This document shows, in pieces, positions 25,401-38,700 of a stretch of 64,000 nt of DNA (position 1 is the stretch's first letter; each line of letters starts with the position of its first letter). The notes below the pieces were generated by a model. That model ran no database searches. It was not told where the DNA came from and saw only the letters and a list, made by a program, of their open reading frames with translations. The DNA is taken from assembly GCF_949628265.1 (NCBI RefSeq), contig NC_088786.1, positions 11,036,001 to 11,100,000 on the forward strand, given 5' to 3'. This DNA is from Cloeon dipterum. Taxonomy: Eukaryota; Arthropoda; Insecta; Ephemeroptera; Baetidae. The translations under genes were made by a program, and so were the position numbers.

Positions 25401-28400
25401 CATATTTTCCAGGAAAATACTCAAATCCAAGAATTTGTTGAAATTTTTATTTGCATCATGCTGCAATTGTTGAAGAACAAATCCTCCCCCTACCTCAACA
25501 GTTTGGTCAAGATGTTTAAGCCAGAGCCAAATATTAAGGTTTGGAATTGCTTTTTAATGCTTTCTGGATTACTGACGTTTTTATTAGACTAAGAAAAACG
25601 TTGCGCCAGCTTGTGGGCACAAAATCCTCAGCGCTGGATTCTCTCATGCTGGCCTGGTCCGAGGCAAACAACTCTACATGTGGGGCAATAGCGTGCAAGG
25701 CTGTTTAGGTAACGTCGCCCCTAACGTCTGAAACACAGTCCTCATTTTTTTTGCAGGTTGTGGTCCAACCATGATCAAGTTCATGGTTCCAAAATCACTG
25801 GACTTGTTCACTGGTTTGGGAGTCCACGTGCACAGTATTTCTTGTGGTAAAAACCACTCCCTTGCATTAACCTCAAACGGGGTAAGCGCAGCTTTAAAAA
25901 TAAAAATAAATCTGGATTAAATAGCTTTGTTTTCTCTGCTAGGTGTACTCATGGGGAAGCAGCCAGTTTGGACAGTTGGGCTTCGGAATTACAAGCCACT
26001 CCTCGCACCCAAGGCTGATTGAAAGCCTGTCTGATGAGGACATCATCCAGGTTTCTGCTGGGCAGTACCATTCTCTTGCGCTCAGCAAGAGTGGGAAGGT
26101 GTTTGCCTGGGGCTGGGGCGTACACGGCCAGCTTGGAAATGGATCAACAGACGATCAGAATGTTCCGATGCCTATCGCCACACTCGCTCATAAGGTATAT
26201 AATTCATCTCATTTATTTTATTCTATTTTTACAAACGAATTTCTAGGTTGTTGTTCAAGTTTGTGGAGCGCACGGCCACTCTGTTGTGTTGACTGACGAT
26301 GGTGAGGTCTGGGCTTTTGGGAGCGGGGCCTTTGGCCAGCTTGGAGCTCCAAATCTGCCAAAAAGCAGCGTCCCGTTGCTAATAGACCTGCCAGAGAAGA
26401 TTCGCCTCATTGCCTGTGGATATTTTCACTGTGTAAGCTGTACACTAGTCCATTTAACTCTCAAGCATGTATACTAATTTGTGCCTTCAGCTCGCAGTCA
26501 GCACCACGGAAAATTTGTACACATGGGGCTCAAGTTACCAGGCTCTTAGGTTGCACGCACAAGCCCAAAAACGAGCAAGGATTTTGCAAGAAAAACAGTT
26601 TGTGCCTGATTCAGCTCAAGAAGAGGAAATCATCGCTCATCCTCCTCAGTTTTCACCTAGTCTCATAGATACCAGCCAAGTTCAGGGAACCATTGTCCAG
26701 GTTGGATTTCATTCAAGCTTCTATCTGCAGCGCCTAACTTTTCTGGATAGATTTCCTGCGGTTTTCATCATTCACTGCTGCTCGACTCAAAAAGTGAAGT
26801 CTACTCGTGGGGTCGGGGGATAGATGGGCAGCTCGGTCAAGCGAACCGTAAAGAAATCTCAGCACCACTTGCCCTACCATCGCTGTCAGGACGCAACATT
26901 GTAGCCATTGATGCCGGAGCTGATTTCTCACTGGCCATAGACAAATCAGGAGCCCTTATTTCCTGGGGCAGTAACTCTCACTCTCAGGTAAATTCTTTGT
27001 CAAAAATTTGAAGTTTGTTCTCCATTAATATTTTCCAGCTGGGAACCATTCCTCAAGAGTCAAAGAGAAACAACATGGAGGGAAAGCTGGTCAAATACAA
27101 AAACATGAAACGGGTAATCAAAATTCCAGCTGGTCGCCAGGCAATTGTTGAGACACCAACTGACGTAATCTCATTCCCTCAAATTTTATCCTTTGCTGAG
27201 GAGGATGACGAAGAACAGCAAGTAATAAATTTGAGATTGTATAAATTATTGAGGTACTAGAGCTATCTTTTATTCAAGGAATGTGCTCCTGTGTGGAACA
27301 CCAAAGATCTGCCCTTTGATGCAGAGGGCTTACATTTCGTCCTTGAGGCCCTCCAAGACCTGTATGACCCATCAAAAATACTGTCCAAAGTAAGTGCAAC
27401 TTTTCCAGAATTTTTTTTAAGAAAATATGATCTATAAATTTTTTTACCATTTTTAAGAGTCATAATATTCAATAAAATATTTTAATATCATTAACTTGCT
27501 GTGAATGGTTAGCATATCAGTAAAGTGCTAAAAGAACTACCAGAAATGAAATATTACCCACCGAATTTATGCAAAAAAGGCTAACATTGATTGTAACTTG
27601 CTAAAGGTGCAAAATTTGGCCAAAATTGTGGTTATTGTTACTAGCAGTCAAACAGAATCTCAAGGTAAATCTTTTATTAATCATCATTTATGACTGTGTT
27701 CCAGTGTTTGGAGGCAGAAAATTACCAGGCTGCAGCCAAAGTCGCTTCTCTGCAGAAAAACTACGCTGTTGCTCTAACCTATCAGCTGACTGCCCTTTCG
27801 AAGGGAGGAAATAGCCACTGCTCTTCACTCTCCTCCCTTGACTCACCCCAAGGTGCCATATACTGCTTCACTGTCGAAGGAGGCTCCGAGCAGCGTGCAG
27901 ATGAAGGGCAGGAGTTGCCCAAAGAGAGCATGGCAGGCGAAGCTAGCAATATTGTTGAACACTATATTGATTTCATTGAATCTGAGAGCCACTGTGTCAT
28001 CAAAAAGCTGCTAGAGCAGGTGCGTAATGGTTTTAAATTGTAAAAATATTGGTTTACTAATGGTATTATGTCTAGGGAATCGACTTTTGGCTAAATCATT
28101 CATTGCCAATGGGACACTTGGAGGAGTTGTTTATGAAGCACATCACTAAGTTCTCTATGCCCTTAGGACTTATGCTATTTTGGTGAGTTACAAAATTATC
28201 TTGTTAATTTTTAGAAGTGGTAAGGGGCCACATTTTGATTTCTGTTTCTGCTGGGATTGTTTTTTAGAGATTAAGATGAAAAGCCTCATGTATATTACAT
28301 TATTTTTCTCCAGTTATATTTTGGTTGGAAATTTGAGATGGCTATTTTGGTGTAAAAATACCACCATCGTTTTCCGCATTTCCAATTTTATCGCCATGTA

Positions 28401-29172
28401 AATTTGGAACAATTATAGGTTTAGTATGCGTTAAGGTTGAAAAAAATCGAATCCCCTTGAGCAATGTAGTTATTTATCGACTGAAAGAGAGCTCAAAAGG
28501 AAGCTAAGAAGGAATCTTATAAGGTGAAATACCCCCTGTTGTTTTTAAATTGCAAATCAGTGTTTTAAAAATTCAACAAGTGAAATGTTCATGTTAGTGA
28601 TTTATCTTACAAATTTCCCTAACTGGATTCTAATAAATTTCAAGCAGCTCAACTAAGGAAGACTCTCAGCTGTGGAGTCAGCTTTCAACCAGCTTCTGTC
28701 TCCAGCTATGCAAGGACATATTGTCTGGGATGAATGAAAGTACGCTTTTGCCAAAGATTTTCTACAATTTCTCTAGTGTTGCTTTTTTATAGAAAAAGTG
28801 ATACCGGAATACGTCGAGCTGCTATCCCAAGTTACCGCGCACCACGGAGGAGAAAGAGCCGAGCTTGAGAGCTGGAAGCGCGAGCCGCAAAGTCTAGTCG
28901 ACAGTGTGCCAGACAAGGGCATGTTCATGACGCTCCACGAGAGCTCTTCTAGTCAGTCGGAGGAGCAGCTTATTTTCACTTGTGGCCATCGCTATGGACT
29001 GGACACCTTCCACAGGTCACTGCTGCCAGAAATTGAACTTGCGCTACTGCGCTTAAATCAGCCCTTACCAACCACTGCCTCCATTTTGAGAGAGCTCTTT
29101 AGCCTGAACCCCCTTGTGAAACTCGCCTGCCCAGTGTGCGTCCTTTCGCACCTGCAGGAGAGCTCAATGTAG
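22488..29172 (+). CDS. 1494-aa protein: WD-like propeller, alpha-solenoid, seven RCC1-like repeats, C-terminal RING-like motif
   Basis: Exons: 22488-22603, 22777-22916, 22969-23276, 23406-23619, 23676-23809, 23861-24025, 24076-24260, 24329-24506, 24601-24809, 24863-25017, 25068-25195, 25256-25363, 25413-25538, 25588-25708, 25757-25881, 25943-26194, 26247-26432, 26491-26700, 26751-26987, 27039-27221, 27279-27389, 27705-28019, 28076-28182, 28648-28739, 28793-29172. The sum is 1495 codons with TAG. Residues ~1-330 look like a divergent WD propeller (CLAFDPSGIWLAVSC). Residues ~370-720 are helical repeats as in HOPS or clathrin-type solenoids. Residues ~723-1160 are RCC1-like (VYSWGSSQFGQLGFG, VFAWGWGVHGQLGNG, VYSWGRGIDGQLGQ). 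The end has FTCGHRYGLDTF followed by ACPVC, half of a RING. The layout suggests a trafficking or tethering role, which is inference. No orthologue named with confidence. Confidence 0.85.
27390..27704 (+). other. Intron of the RCC1/propeller gene
   Basis: 315-nt AT-rich intron, donor gtaagt, acceptor tgttccag. Nothing else seen. Confidence 0.7.
28183..28647 (+). other. Intron of the RCC1/propeller gene
   Basis: 465-nt AT-rich intron, donor gtgagt, acceptor caagcag. The 73-codon frame at 28180-28401 is intronic and lacks support. Confidence 0.7.
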
Positions 29173-29727
29173 GAAGCACTATAGGAACAACGAACTTACT
29201 TCTCGTCATTTGCATCAAGGCATACACAATCCAATATTTTGATATTTCTGCCAGTTTACCAGATTATATATACAGTATACTCGTTAGTTTGTAACTATTC
29301 TATATTGTCACGTTTACAGTTCCAAACAAGAGGACAATATTGAAGAATCTTATTAAAATATGTATACCTATTAAAAGTTACACACACTTAGTTTTTTTCC
29401 GTGAAAAGGATATAATCAAACAATTGAAGTGTAATTTTGTGTAAATTTATTTATTTACAAATAGGGTAACAGTTTTAATTCACAAAATTAAAAAAATCAT
29501 ACTCATACATAGATTCTATTAAGAGTTGGTTGTTAAAACACATATGGTCATCAGAAACATTTACTAAAATTCAACTTTCACACAATTATTGAAAAATAGA
29601 ATGTCTCTCAGTCACAACATTCATCAGAGGGTCAAAAAAACACTGCCGCAGAAAAATTTCAAACTGGTCACTCTCATCCTCTAATATGGCAAAAGGCAGT
29701 ATTTGCGATTTTCCATCGTCTACTCAT
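29173..29727. other. Convergent 3' ends of the RCC1/propeller and ZP genes
   Basis: 555 nt between two stop codons. No canonical AATAAA was seen for the plus gene (an ATTAAA-like variant is near 29352). Two overlapping AATAAA copies for the minus gene lie at 29446-29455. Confidence 0.5.
29446..29455 (-). terminator. Candidate poly(A) signals of the ZP gene
   Basis: Overlapping AATAAA hexamers on the minus strand, about 275 nt beyond the ZP stop codon. Confidence 0.5.
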
Positions 29728-32700
29728 TCACTTTCCCGAGTAGTGCGAGCCCATCGCCGAGCCTGCCCTGTTTTGGTGTCCTGAGTACCTGCTGCCAGGC
29801 CGCGAGTGCACGATCGCGTAGTGGTCGCTGTTGGTCGACACGGATCGAGTCGAGTTCATTGTCGAACCACCAGACATGTAACCTGGCTTTGCGTTCAGAG
29901 AGTACCTAGAAAATATTAGTTCTTGCTAGAAAATTTAAGATTTTTTATGTAAAAAGAAGGGGAAAAGCAGATATCAACTAATTACATTAATGCAAATTAC
30001 TTTTTCATAAAATTGTTATTGACGAGTTAATCAAGGCTCAACGCTCAGTATGAAATGAGCAACTAAAATGAGAAAGGCCTCTGAAAATGTAATCATTTTC
30101 TCTTCATAAAACCGAGGGTCAAGCAAGATTTCGCGCTTGACTTGCTGTTCAACGGAGCAGTCAAAATAGCTGCGACACATTCAACTCATGAATTTATATT
30201 ACCTAGATCCATAGTGAGAGTCCTGCCAAGTTCTGTATGGATCATACTCCTCGATGATGCTGGGGTCCTTCTCGATAATCTCGGTTCTGGCGCATGCACA
30301 AGACATGGCCGAGCAGAGGAAAATATTGATGATCAACATGATGAGGAAGAGCACGCCGAACGCCACGCACAGCCACAGAAGCCACGACGGGTGGATTCCG
30401 TCGCAAAGGGCAGCAACTGAAAATTCCGAAAATTTATTTGACGCGTAAATATGAATTATTTCATAACATTTATTTCTAGAGTCGGTAAGAAAATTTCTTC
30501 CTTAAATAAAATGGCAAGAAGCGATATAAAAGTTTTTATGACGGTCTTAAAAATAAAAAGAGGGGAAATTATTTTCGCTTTAATTTAAACTGGCTCGTAA
30601 AATATCTATAGCAACACAAAAGTGAATCTCACTTGATGGTTGTCCGGGTTCAAGCACAAAAACGTTGGTGCTGGCCAAGAGTCCTCCGTTTTGCTCAGCG
30701 CTCTCGTCAGTTAGTGCCTTACTCTGCCCGTCGCACTTGGGTTCAGGACACGCGCCTTTGCAGACTGCTAGGTCGCACTGGAAATGGATTTCATTGCTGT
30801 CCTGGAATCTGAACATGGAGTAGAGGGTTGCGTCGGCCACACCGAGGTTCTCATTGTAGCGGAAGCGGGAGATGACGCCGCCCGGCAAGGGACACCTAAT
30901 TGGTTTTGAATTAGCCGAGCGCACAGGTGTGAAACGGTAAAATACCCTTGATCGTCAATCAATTCCGTTTTGTTCTGCTTGTTGAAGGCGAAGCACGACT
31001 TCACGTTGATACCGTAGGAACCTTTAGAATATTTATACGTTAAGTTTAATTAGTCTGTTTCGGTCTATCACGCAGACTTAAATTAGTAATCGAATTATAG
31101 CGAACCAAAAAATTGTTCGAAGTATATTTCAATTAGAAGTTAAATCTGCTACAAATTGTCTAGCAATGCTAAATTTCACTAATATTTTTATTCAATTCAA
31201 ATCGGTTTATTTCTCCAAAATGTGATCATAAAAATGTATACGTTGACTTGTATCAATAACATTTTTTAACATTTTAATTTAGATATTTAAAAAAAACACG
31301 AAATTCTCGAAACATTATATGCACTGAAAAAATGCCCAGACCGACAAGAATTCGACTTTGTCTGACAATCAAATGCGTATATTAAAATTGAAAAAATTAC
31401 CGTCTGGTCGTGAGATGGACGCTCTGAGGGTGTACGTGTGACCGTAGACGGCCTCGTAAACCGGCCTGTCCCTGTCAATAAGCGCCAAATTCACCAAGGC
31501 CGTCTCGTTCCTGGAACAATGCCCGCGTAATCTGCTTAGAATAAAAATTCCAATCTCCCGAAATGGGCAGGCACAAAACACACTGGTGTAATCCCATCTA
31601 ACGAGAGACACAATTAAAGCAGAGACTCTTTTTAAAGAGCCAGAAAGGCAGTCTTTTTATTAACTGCAGTAATCTCCTCTGCACTAAAACGTGTGTATCG
31701 TCATTCTGTATAAACCTTTTTTGCAAGAGAAAATTTCGCGGCTCATTACCTCGCGTTCTTGAAGCCGGCCTTGCCGCAAGTGATGACATAAAACTTGTCA
31801 TCGGCCAATTCAAGCGTCTTGTGGATGCGAACGGCTATCGGAACTGACCGCTCGTCCGCTTTCTAGAACAGGGACGAGATTTTTAGACTCCGTAGTTTAA
31901 TGTCGCGTGCGAGGTGAAAAAACTCACGTTGTTTACGAGAACACCACAGTAGTCGCGGGCACCTTTGGCCGCCAGAAGGTTCAACTCCAGAGAAGTGGTT
32001 GTGGTGCCATTGCCCACCGCCATACAGTTGGATGTTCGGAAATCGCGAGCGTGCACAGTTCCTATGATTCATAATAAATTTAGTTTAACCATTCGCACAA
32101 GCGTTAATTTTCTAGCTCTGTTCCAATTTCTAGCTACTGTATTTTATTTCATATGATTTGACTATTTAATATGTATGAATAAACAATTTTATAAAATTGG
32201 AAAAACTTCAAAGATATTTTAATTAAAAGAAAACACTGTTAAAAATTTGCCAATATTTAGCAAAATGAATACAGCAATCATGACATTTAATTTCTTACCA
32301 ACATAATTTTGACTCGTGACCACTTTGATGGTCATGTGTCCCGCTTTGCATGTTGCGGTGACCGTGGGCGCAAAGTCTTTGTCCACCAGTTGTCCGAGGG
32401 CGGCCTGCAAACAAAAGAGCAAGAATTAATCACGCGCACTTCCTGATCGACTGGTCGCTCGTTGCTGGCTGTGGGAAGAGCAAAATGTGTAACAACAGCG
32501 AGAATAATTGGCTCAACTGCTTTTTCAGCGCCCACTTTCGTACTCTCTGGCATTGGAACGAGAGACGGGAGCGAAGCGATTACGTTTCGCGCACAGGTGA
32601 AAAAGGAAGGAAATAAAAATGGCATAGTAATTTACAGCCGGCGGTTTATGAGAACGAGTCTCGTATTCACACAAATAATGCTCAGGTGGTTTTATATAAT

Positions 32701-35700
32701 TTGCGGTAAAACCAGCCAGCATCCTGCGGAGCAGCAAGAAATCATCGTTGGTGGTTTCGCTTTTTTTCTCTCTCCCGCACGCATTCAGATTAAATTGTCT
32801 CGGCGAGATGAAATTTATGTCCGGAGATTGGGAATAATTGTGGAGAGCCAGAGATAAGCAGCTCGTGCATGCACTTGTCATTAAAAACATAAATCTGCCC
32901 GCGGTACGGAAGGGGCTAATCCATTGTTGGCCCGACAGAAAGTGAGAGCGACGCCGAGATCTCAGTCGGATTAGCTTCGAAAATAGAGGATATAAGTGGA
33001 CAAGTGTTCAGAATCGACCAGACTCTGAGGGAGCTGAAATTCGAACTTTCTAACGAATTATATATTGGATGGAAAGGAAACGCTGGAGGATTTTATGCAT
33101 CTCTCAATTTTCCTCGCACGGCGTTGTTCACATCATTCATTCGACCGCAGCTAAACAATTACGTATACGTATCCAGCTGGAGAATTATGCTGGCTGCCGT
33201 CTCGTTTACTAATTGAGATTTTCCACTCTGCAGCAGCTACTCTTCGCATTGGTCATTAAGAAAGATTTGGAGAGCACTGCCGTTGCTGCTAATGGTATTC
33301 TGAGCGCGGTTTCCTTTCATTACGCTATTTTTCCATGGCGCAGATGAGAGTAAATTAAGAATTGCTGATGAAACCGCGCCAGGCACTAATGACGCGATAA
33401 TTTTATTACCCTCTTGCCATTGTGAAATGGAGCACCATAGAAACAACACCACGGCGTTGATTTTTTTTACCTGCCTTGAGATTGAGACATATAAATATAA
33501 GTTGATTTGGTTCTAGGAAAAAATATGGACACAAACGATAATTATCTTCTCCGTATCAAACTACATTTAAACTCTGTCAATTTAGATGCTCCATTTTTAT
33601 AACTAATTATACGAAGACCTGCTGAACTTTTGTTAGTTTTTCAAGGCAGAGAGAGAGAGATGAATGAATTCCCATTAGTAGCAATGAAAACTCTTTCTTT
33701 GTCCGGTGCTCATTTTAAACTTTTGAATCTCCTCTAGCTTGACATTCAACCTTTTGAAAAAGTTAGTATTCATTTTTGAAAAGATAAAACATTGCGTTTC
33801 ACGCAGCGGGGCAATATGAACTTTTCCACCACGCAAAACTTTTCGCAACTTATTTTTCCGCTTCCAGCATATCAAACGGAGAAGGCAACTTGTAAATGCA
33901 ATAAACGTGGCGTAACACTCAAGAAACTTTTCTAAATCCATCCAATATATCAAACCTGCCAGCCAAGAGTTCGCTCTTGACAAAAAAATATTCTCATCTT
34001 GAAAAGGAGTGAAGTAGTACTTCTCAATTCTCTTCTTTATTTCTGTTTTTTCAGTTCAAAAGTCTGAACATCATCTTTCCGTAAATTCATTTGAGCATTG
34101 TAGAGCATATAGCAAAACCACAAGGTTAGACCCGCGCGTCAAAAATCAGTGACGAGAATCGACGGCTAATGTTTTCGCGGTTTTGAAAAGCACTCGCTTG
34201 CCGCTGCCACAAAAGTAACTGCTCTAAAACGAGGATTCACGGTGCAAATAATAGCACCAAAAGGTTTATATTAGTTCAATTTTAATGTTGTCTTAATTTA
34301 AAAGTTTTAAAGTCAAATACACTATTAGGGTAACTATATAGTTTCGATAAACCATTTTTTACTGGTAAATGAATTTTAAAGTTGGATTATTCATTATACA
34401 CAGAAGTTATTGTTAGAGCACTAAATATAAATAAAATCCTAATTTATATCATTCATTGATTTAAGACCTTGGATATCAGACGTGTTTGGTGTTTTTCTCG
34501 AATCAAGTAGGCTGTCATGGGTAGTCGATTGACTATTGTACTTGACTAAACAAATCTAAAAGGACGTGGAAGTATCAATAAATATTAATTGATCTTAAAA
34601 TGGCTACTCCCATAGGCAAATTAATAAGAATGGAAGGCTATTAAGTTGAAATAATATAAAAATAAATTGGAGCAAATATTATTTCGCTGCAATTTTTCTT
34701 TTAGGAATTTTTAAGCTATGCTCATACAAAATTGTTGGTCTAAAATCCTGACATAAGGGGAAAAACACTAATCCAAGTCTAAAATTTGGCCCTGACTAAT
34801 TTGCTGTAATTTGTGTTCGTCGGTCCCACGCGTCAGAGTGCGAACGGAACGCAACAGATGAACACTAATCGATTCTCTCCACCCTTTCGCCATCAGGACG
34901 TCGAATGTTCGCGCGGGGTGCCCATATAAGCCTTGGCGCGAGTGTCCTTGTGGTGCGGTCGGTCGGCGAGCAGAGGCTGCAGCAGCTCTCGATCTCGACA
35001 ACCGCGCGCCTCCCACATACCATAGCGCGCCACATACGCGCATACATATATATCTGCATCAAGGCCGCCCAGGATGGAACGAACCAGGGTCAGGTGAGCG
35101 AGATGCGGCTGCTTTTCAGTGCGGACGCTGCTCTCGAAATAATGAAAATCATGTGTGTAATAGACGCCTTTGTTGCTTGCTCGGGTTTCGTTTAAGACAC
35201 GCAATTAAACGCCGAGATTCATTAAAGTTCGCCTTTGTTATGCGCGCCAGAACCAACATCAATCAACATAGCTATTCAGAAAGCGCGGCTTTGGAAAAAC
35301 GACGTTGGCCTCTCGGTTAAATGTTTTAATATGCTAGCCAGTTTTTCGGCACGTTGACAGACAGCTCTTTATTAATTCAGCACACACGCGCCCGCTGGCT
35401 TTTCGGGGCTCGCGCACACGCAGCAAGCAAACTGCGCTGAAACATTGCACAAGTGTCGTTTTTGGCAAAGGCCACTTGCAAAAGAGACAACACGCAGGCC
35501 CAAATCGAGTTTTCCAGTCAAATTTTGCAACAAATTAACGTGCCCTTGGCAGCTAGACCACGTTAGCACTGTTTGTCTTCGTGTTCAGTTATAACTCAGC
35601 GGAAGAAATTCTCTCGATTTATGAAGCACATTTAAAAGGGGAAGTGCATTGTATTATGCAAGAGGCAGGGCTTTGGAATGCAAATGCAGCCCATTCCAAC

Positions 35701-38700
35701 TTACGTGACACAGACAGCGCACACATCAAAGACAGAAAAGTCACTATTGTTGAGCATCCAGAAAAAACCTAATGGTCTAACTCTCGTGCAGTGTAATGTG
35801 CGACATTCCATGAAGTCCGCATTTTCCTCTTTCCACCGCATTGCCATTTCCAGCCCATATTACAGCGACATCAGCAGGAAAATGTTGGAGGATTTCAAAG
35901 ATGAGGAAAAAATGTTTCTCTTTCTGACCGTTGGGTTCCAACAGAATTTCAAAGTATCCTTTGTCAGTGATTTTAAATGATCTAGTTTAATTTATTATTA
36001 CGATGGAGTTAAGTGAAAATTTAGAATCTCAAGCCTCAAGCTGAAATTCCAATTGAAATTTTTCGAATAACTGAAAATTAATTTGAAGATATTAACCTGA
36101 TTAAACGGTTGAAATGTTAATGTTTACTTTGAAATTCCATTCCCTCCATTGTTAAATGATTTCTGAAAATGAATAGTACCGTGATGTGAAAGAGCAATCT
36201 TGCTCATAGCTTTAATCTAACAGACATGAGCGGTCGGATTCCTCGAACATTTTAATTATACACGCTGAGAAGCACACTCGTGCATTTTTCAATGAAAATC
36301 CTTTATATGCCAGACAAGCAACAAATTGGAATATCATTTCAGGAAATCTCCCATGCTGGCAGCATCACGCGTTTCTCGACGCACGCTCGCACACATGAAG
36401 CATTATTTTTCAAGATTGGGTTGCAACATCTCTCAGCAGAAAGCAGAAGTGCTGCGGGTTGCCTCAGCAGAACTCACAATGTCTGCATGTAATCCATTAT
36501 GGAGGTGGTAATTCGATTCGAGTCGGCGTGGAAAGGAAATGACTTTCCACTGCTGAGATAAGAGCCTTCCGAGAGTGATGAAATCTACTTGTACATATAT
36601 GACTAAATATTGCCTATAATTTAGTAGGCATGAAAATGTAATGTATTTGGGCTTGATAAAAATGCAATTTTTGCCACAAGCATATATGGCTCTCATTATT
36701 TGTGTCTGTAATAATGTCTGACAAAACAAAGAGATTTTCCAAAAAAATCCAAGGATAATTTTTTCATTTTTTTATTATTACATACATACTTAACTAATTT
36801 TTCAATGCCTCTAATCAACCGTTTTTAATTGAAATTTCCTAGCGCGGAGGTTAAAAAAGAAGCCGCTGTTGTAGCTGTTGAGGCGACAAGTTTAAATTAA
36901 ATAACATGATTCAAATGACGTACGCCAACACAAGCAGAGCCTTGGCAAAGCGTCTGTGCACGCAGAGAGTTACCAAACACATATTATTCCAGCAGCCTAC
37001 GCACCTTCCACTCCATATAGGGTGGTCACTGCTTATATATATTTATGGTGCCGTGAGCGAGTTGTTGGCTCGAGCAGAAAGGAGAATGTCGCCGCCTCGT
37101 TCGCTAATTCACTCTCGCTGATTTTATTTCCAGCATACACGAATGGTGCATTTCATGTCTCGAGAGTTATTGTTATTATTTCAAGTCAGCTAGAGAAAGA
37201 GGTGGCGAGTGCTTTCGTTTTCAGTTCCTCCGCCTCTCTATTAACCGCACAAACGATCCCACGCGTTTCTATTTCAAGAAAAAGTTGTTTGGATGCAACT
37301 TAGACGACACATAATCGCAACGCAGCGATTCTCTTAATTAGAGAGACGGTCATAGAGTTTAATTGCATAATTCCAACTTGATTGCTCTTCAAGTAGGTGC
37401 GTCGACCGGCATTTTTGTAAAATCAACATTGCCATGTGAACTTTTCTAGCGTTTCACTTTTTAGGAACCTGTTGGATAATCTCTTCAGTAATGCTTCGCA
37501 TTTTTCTCCATAATCTTAGGAGTGAAATTTTGGTGCTTCATTCAGAAGACTATTCTCATGTTTAATTTTTTTGGTAAAATTGCATATTTTTTGTTTTACA
37601 TAATTTAAATAAACAATTTGCTTGGGCGCAACTTTCTTCTCATTCTGTGATAGGTTGCAAGTTGAATATTTTATGATTCAGTACGATAAACACATATAAA
37701 AAGGAATAAAAATGTTTTTATTAGCTCAGACTTTGCCAGCCGACAGAACAAGACAAGCCATTAAAATGCAAAGCACCGTGCTTTTTGCAGATCGCTCGCG
37801 TCTCGGCCTACGCGAGTTTGAATGGAAGACAAAAAATCTGTGAGCTCTCAGCTTAGAGATCCTGCACCTGTGCAGATTCGTAAGAGATTTCCCAAGAGCA
37901 TCAACAAAACAAACAATCAGCCCGCGCACGTGAGCATGCGGGCGGAGAAATCCCTCTCTTGCCTTTGCCTGTGTGGTTCAAAGTCAAGAATGCGAATCAA
38001 TTATTGGCGTGCGGCGACTCGGAATCAAAACAGCCGATTGATTGCCCGCTGTGCGAGATGCTCGCACGCACGCCGCGCCGCACACATTAATTAATTGCTT
38101 TGCTCGAGACATTGAGAGTGCCGAGCAATCCAGCAAGGATGCGAGTGGGAAAAACAGCGTGACGCGGGGTATGCGGATAAATTGTCCTCTCGCACATGGA
38201 TAGTGTCGCAACCCCGGCCAGCAGCTCGTAAATACATTTTATATTATGTGGTTGCGCGCGCGAACGAGACTTATTTCTCCTCTTTAGGGCAAAACAAGAC
38301 AAGGCTTTTGGGTCAAAGAGGATGTGGTGCGGCGAATTCGAGTAAATTGGCATTCAGCCACAGACTCGTGTCTCGTCCTTCGATCGCCGAAACGCCGTCC
38401 TCTGCTGAACACCTGAGCAAATAGAGACAGACAAGCAGAAAATCAATATTTCGCTCAGCTCTATGGCTCTATATAGGCAGTGCTGCAGCGATTCCATTCT
38501 TCTTATATGATGCTGTTTTTGCAAGTTATTTCTCAACATTTTAGAAGATTGCCGAGATGGAATGCTAAAGGTTTGCGCAAACATGTGATTCACGGAGCGC
38601 TCTTCTGTGCGCAACTCCGTCGTTATCGCAGCGTGCAACGCATGCAATATTTTTGCGTCTGATTATATCTATATCGAACATTAATTAGCTTTGAAATTTT

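Noticed and set aside
34905-35195. Plus-strand GC-rich frame and ATG followed by a gtgagc donor at 35094, as if a first exon of synapsin or another gene
   Set aside because: No downstream exon of matching phase was found; would need transcript evidence.
35581-35772. 63-codon frame with a protein-like composition inside the ZP intron
   Set aside because: Starts with GTG rather than ATG, no splice partners and no family resemblance.
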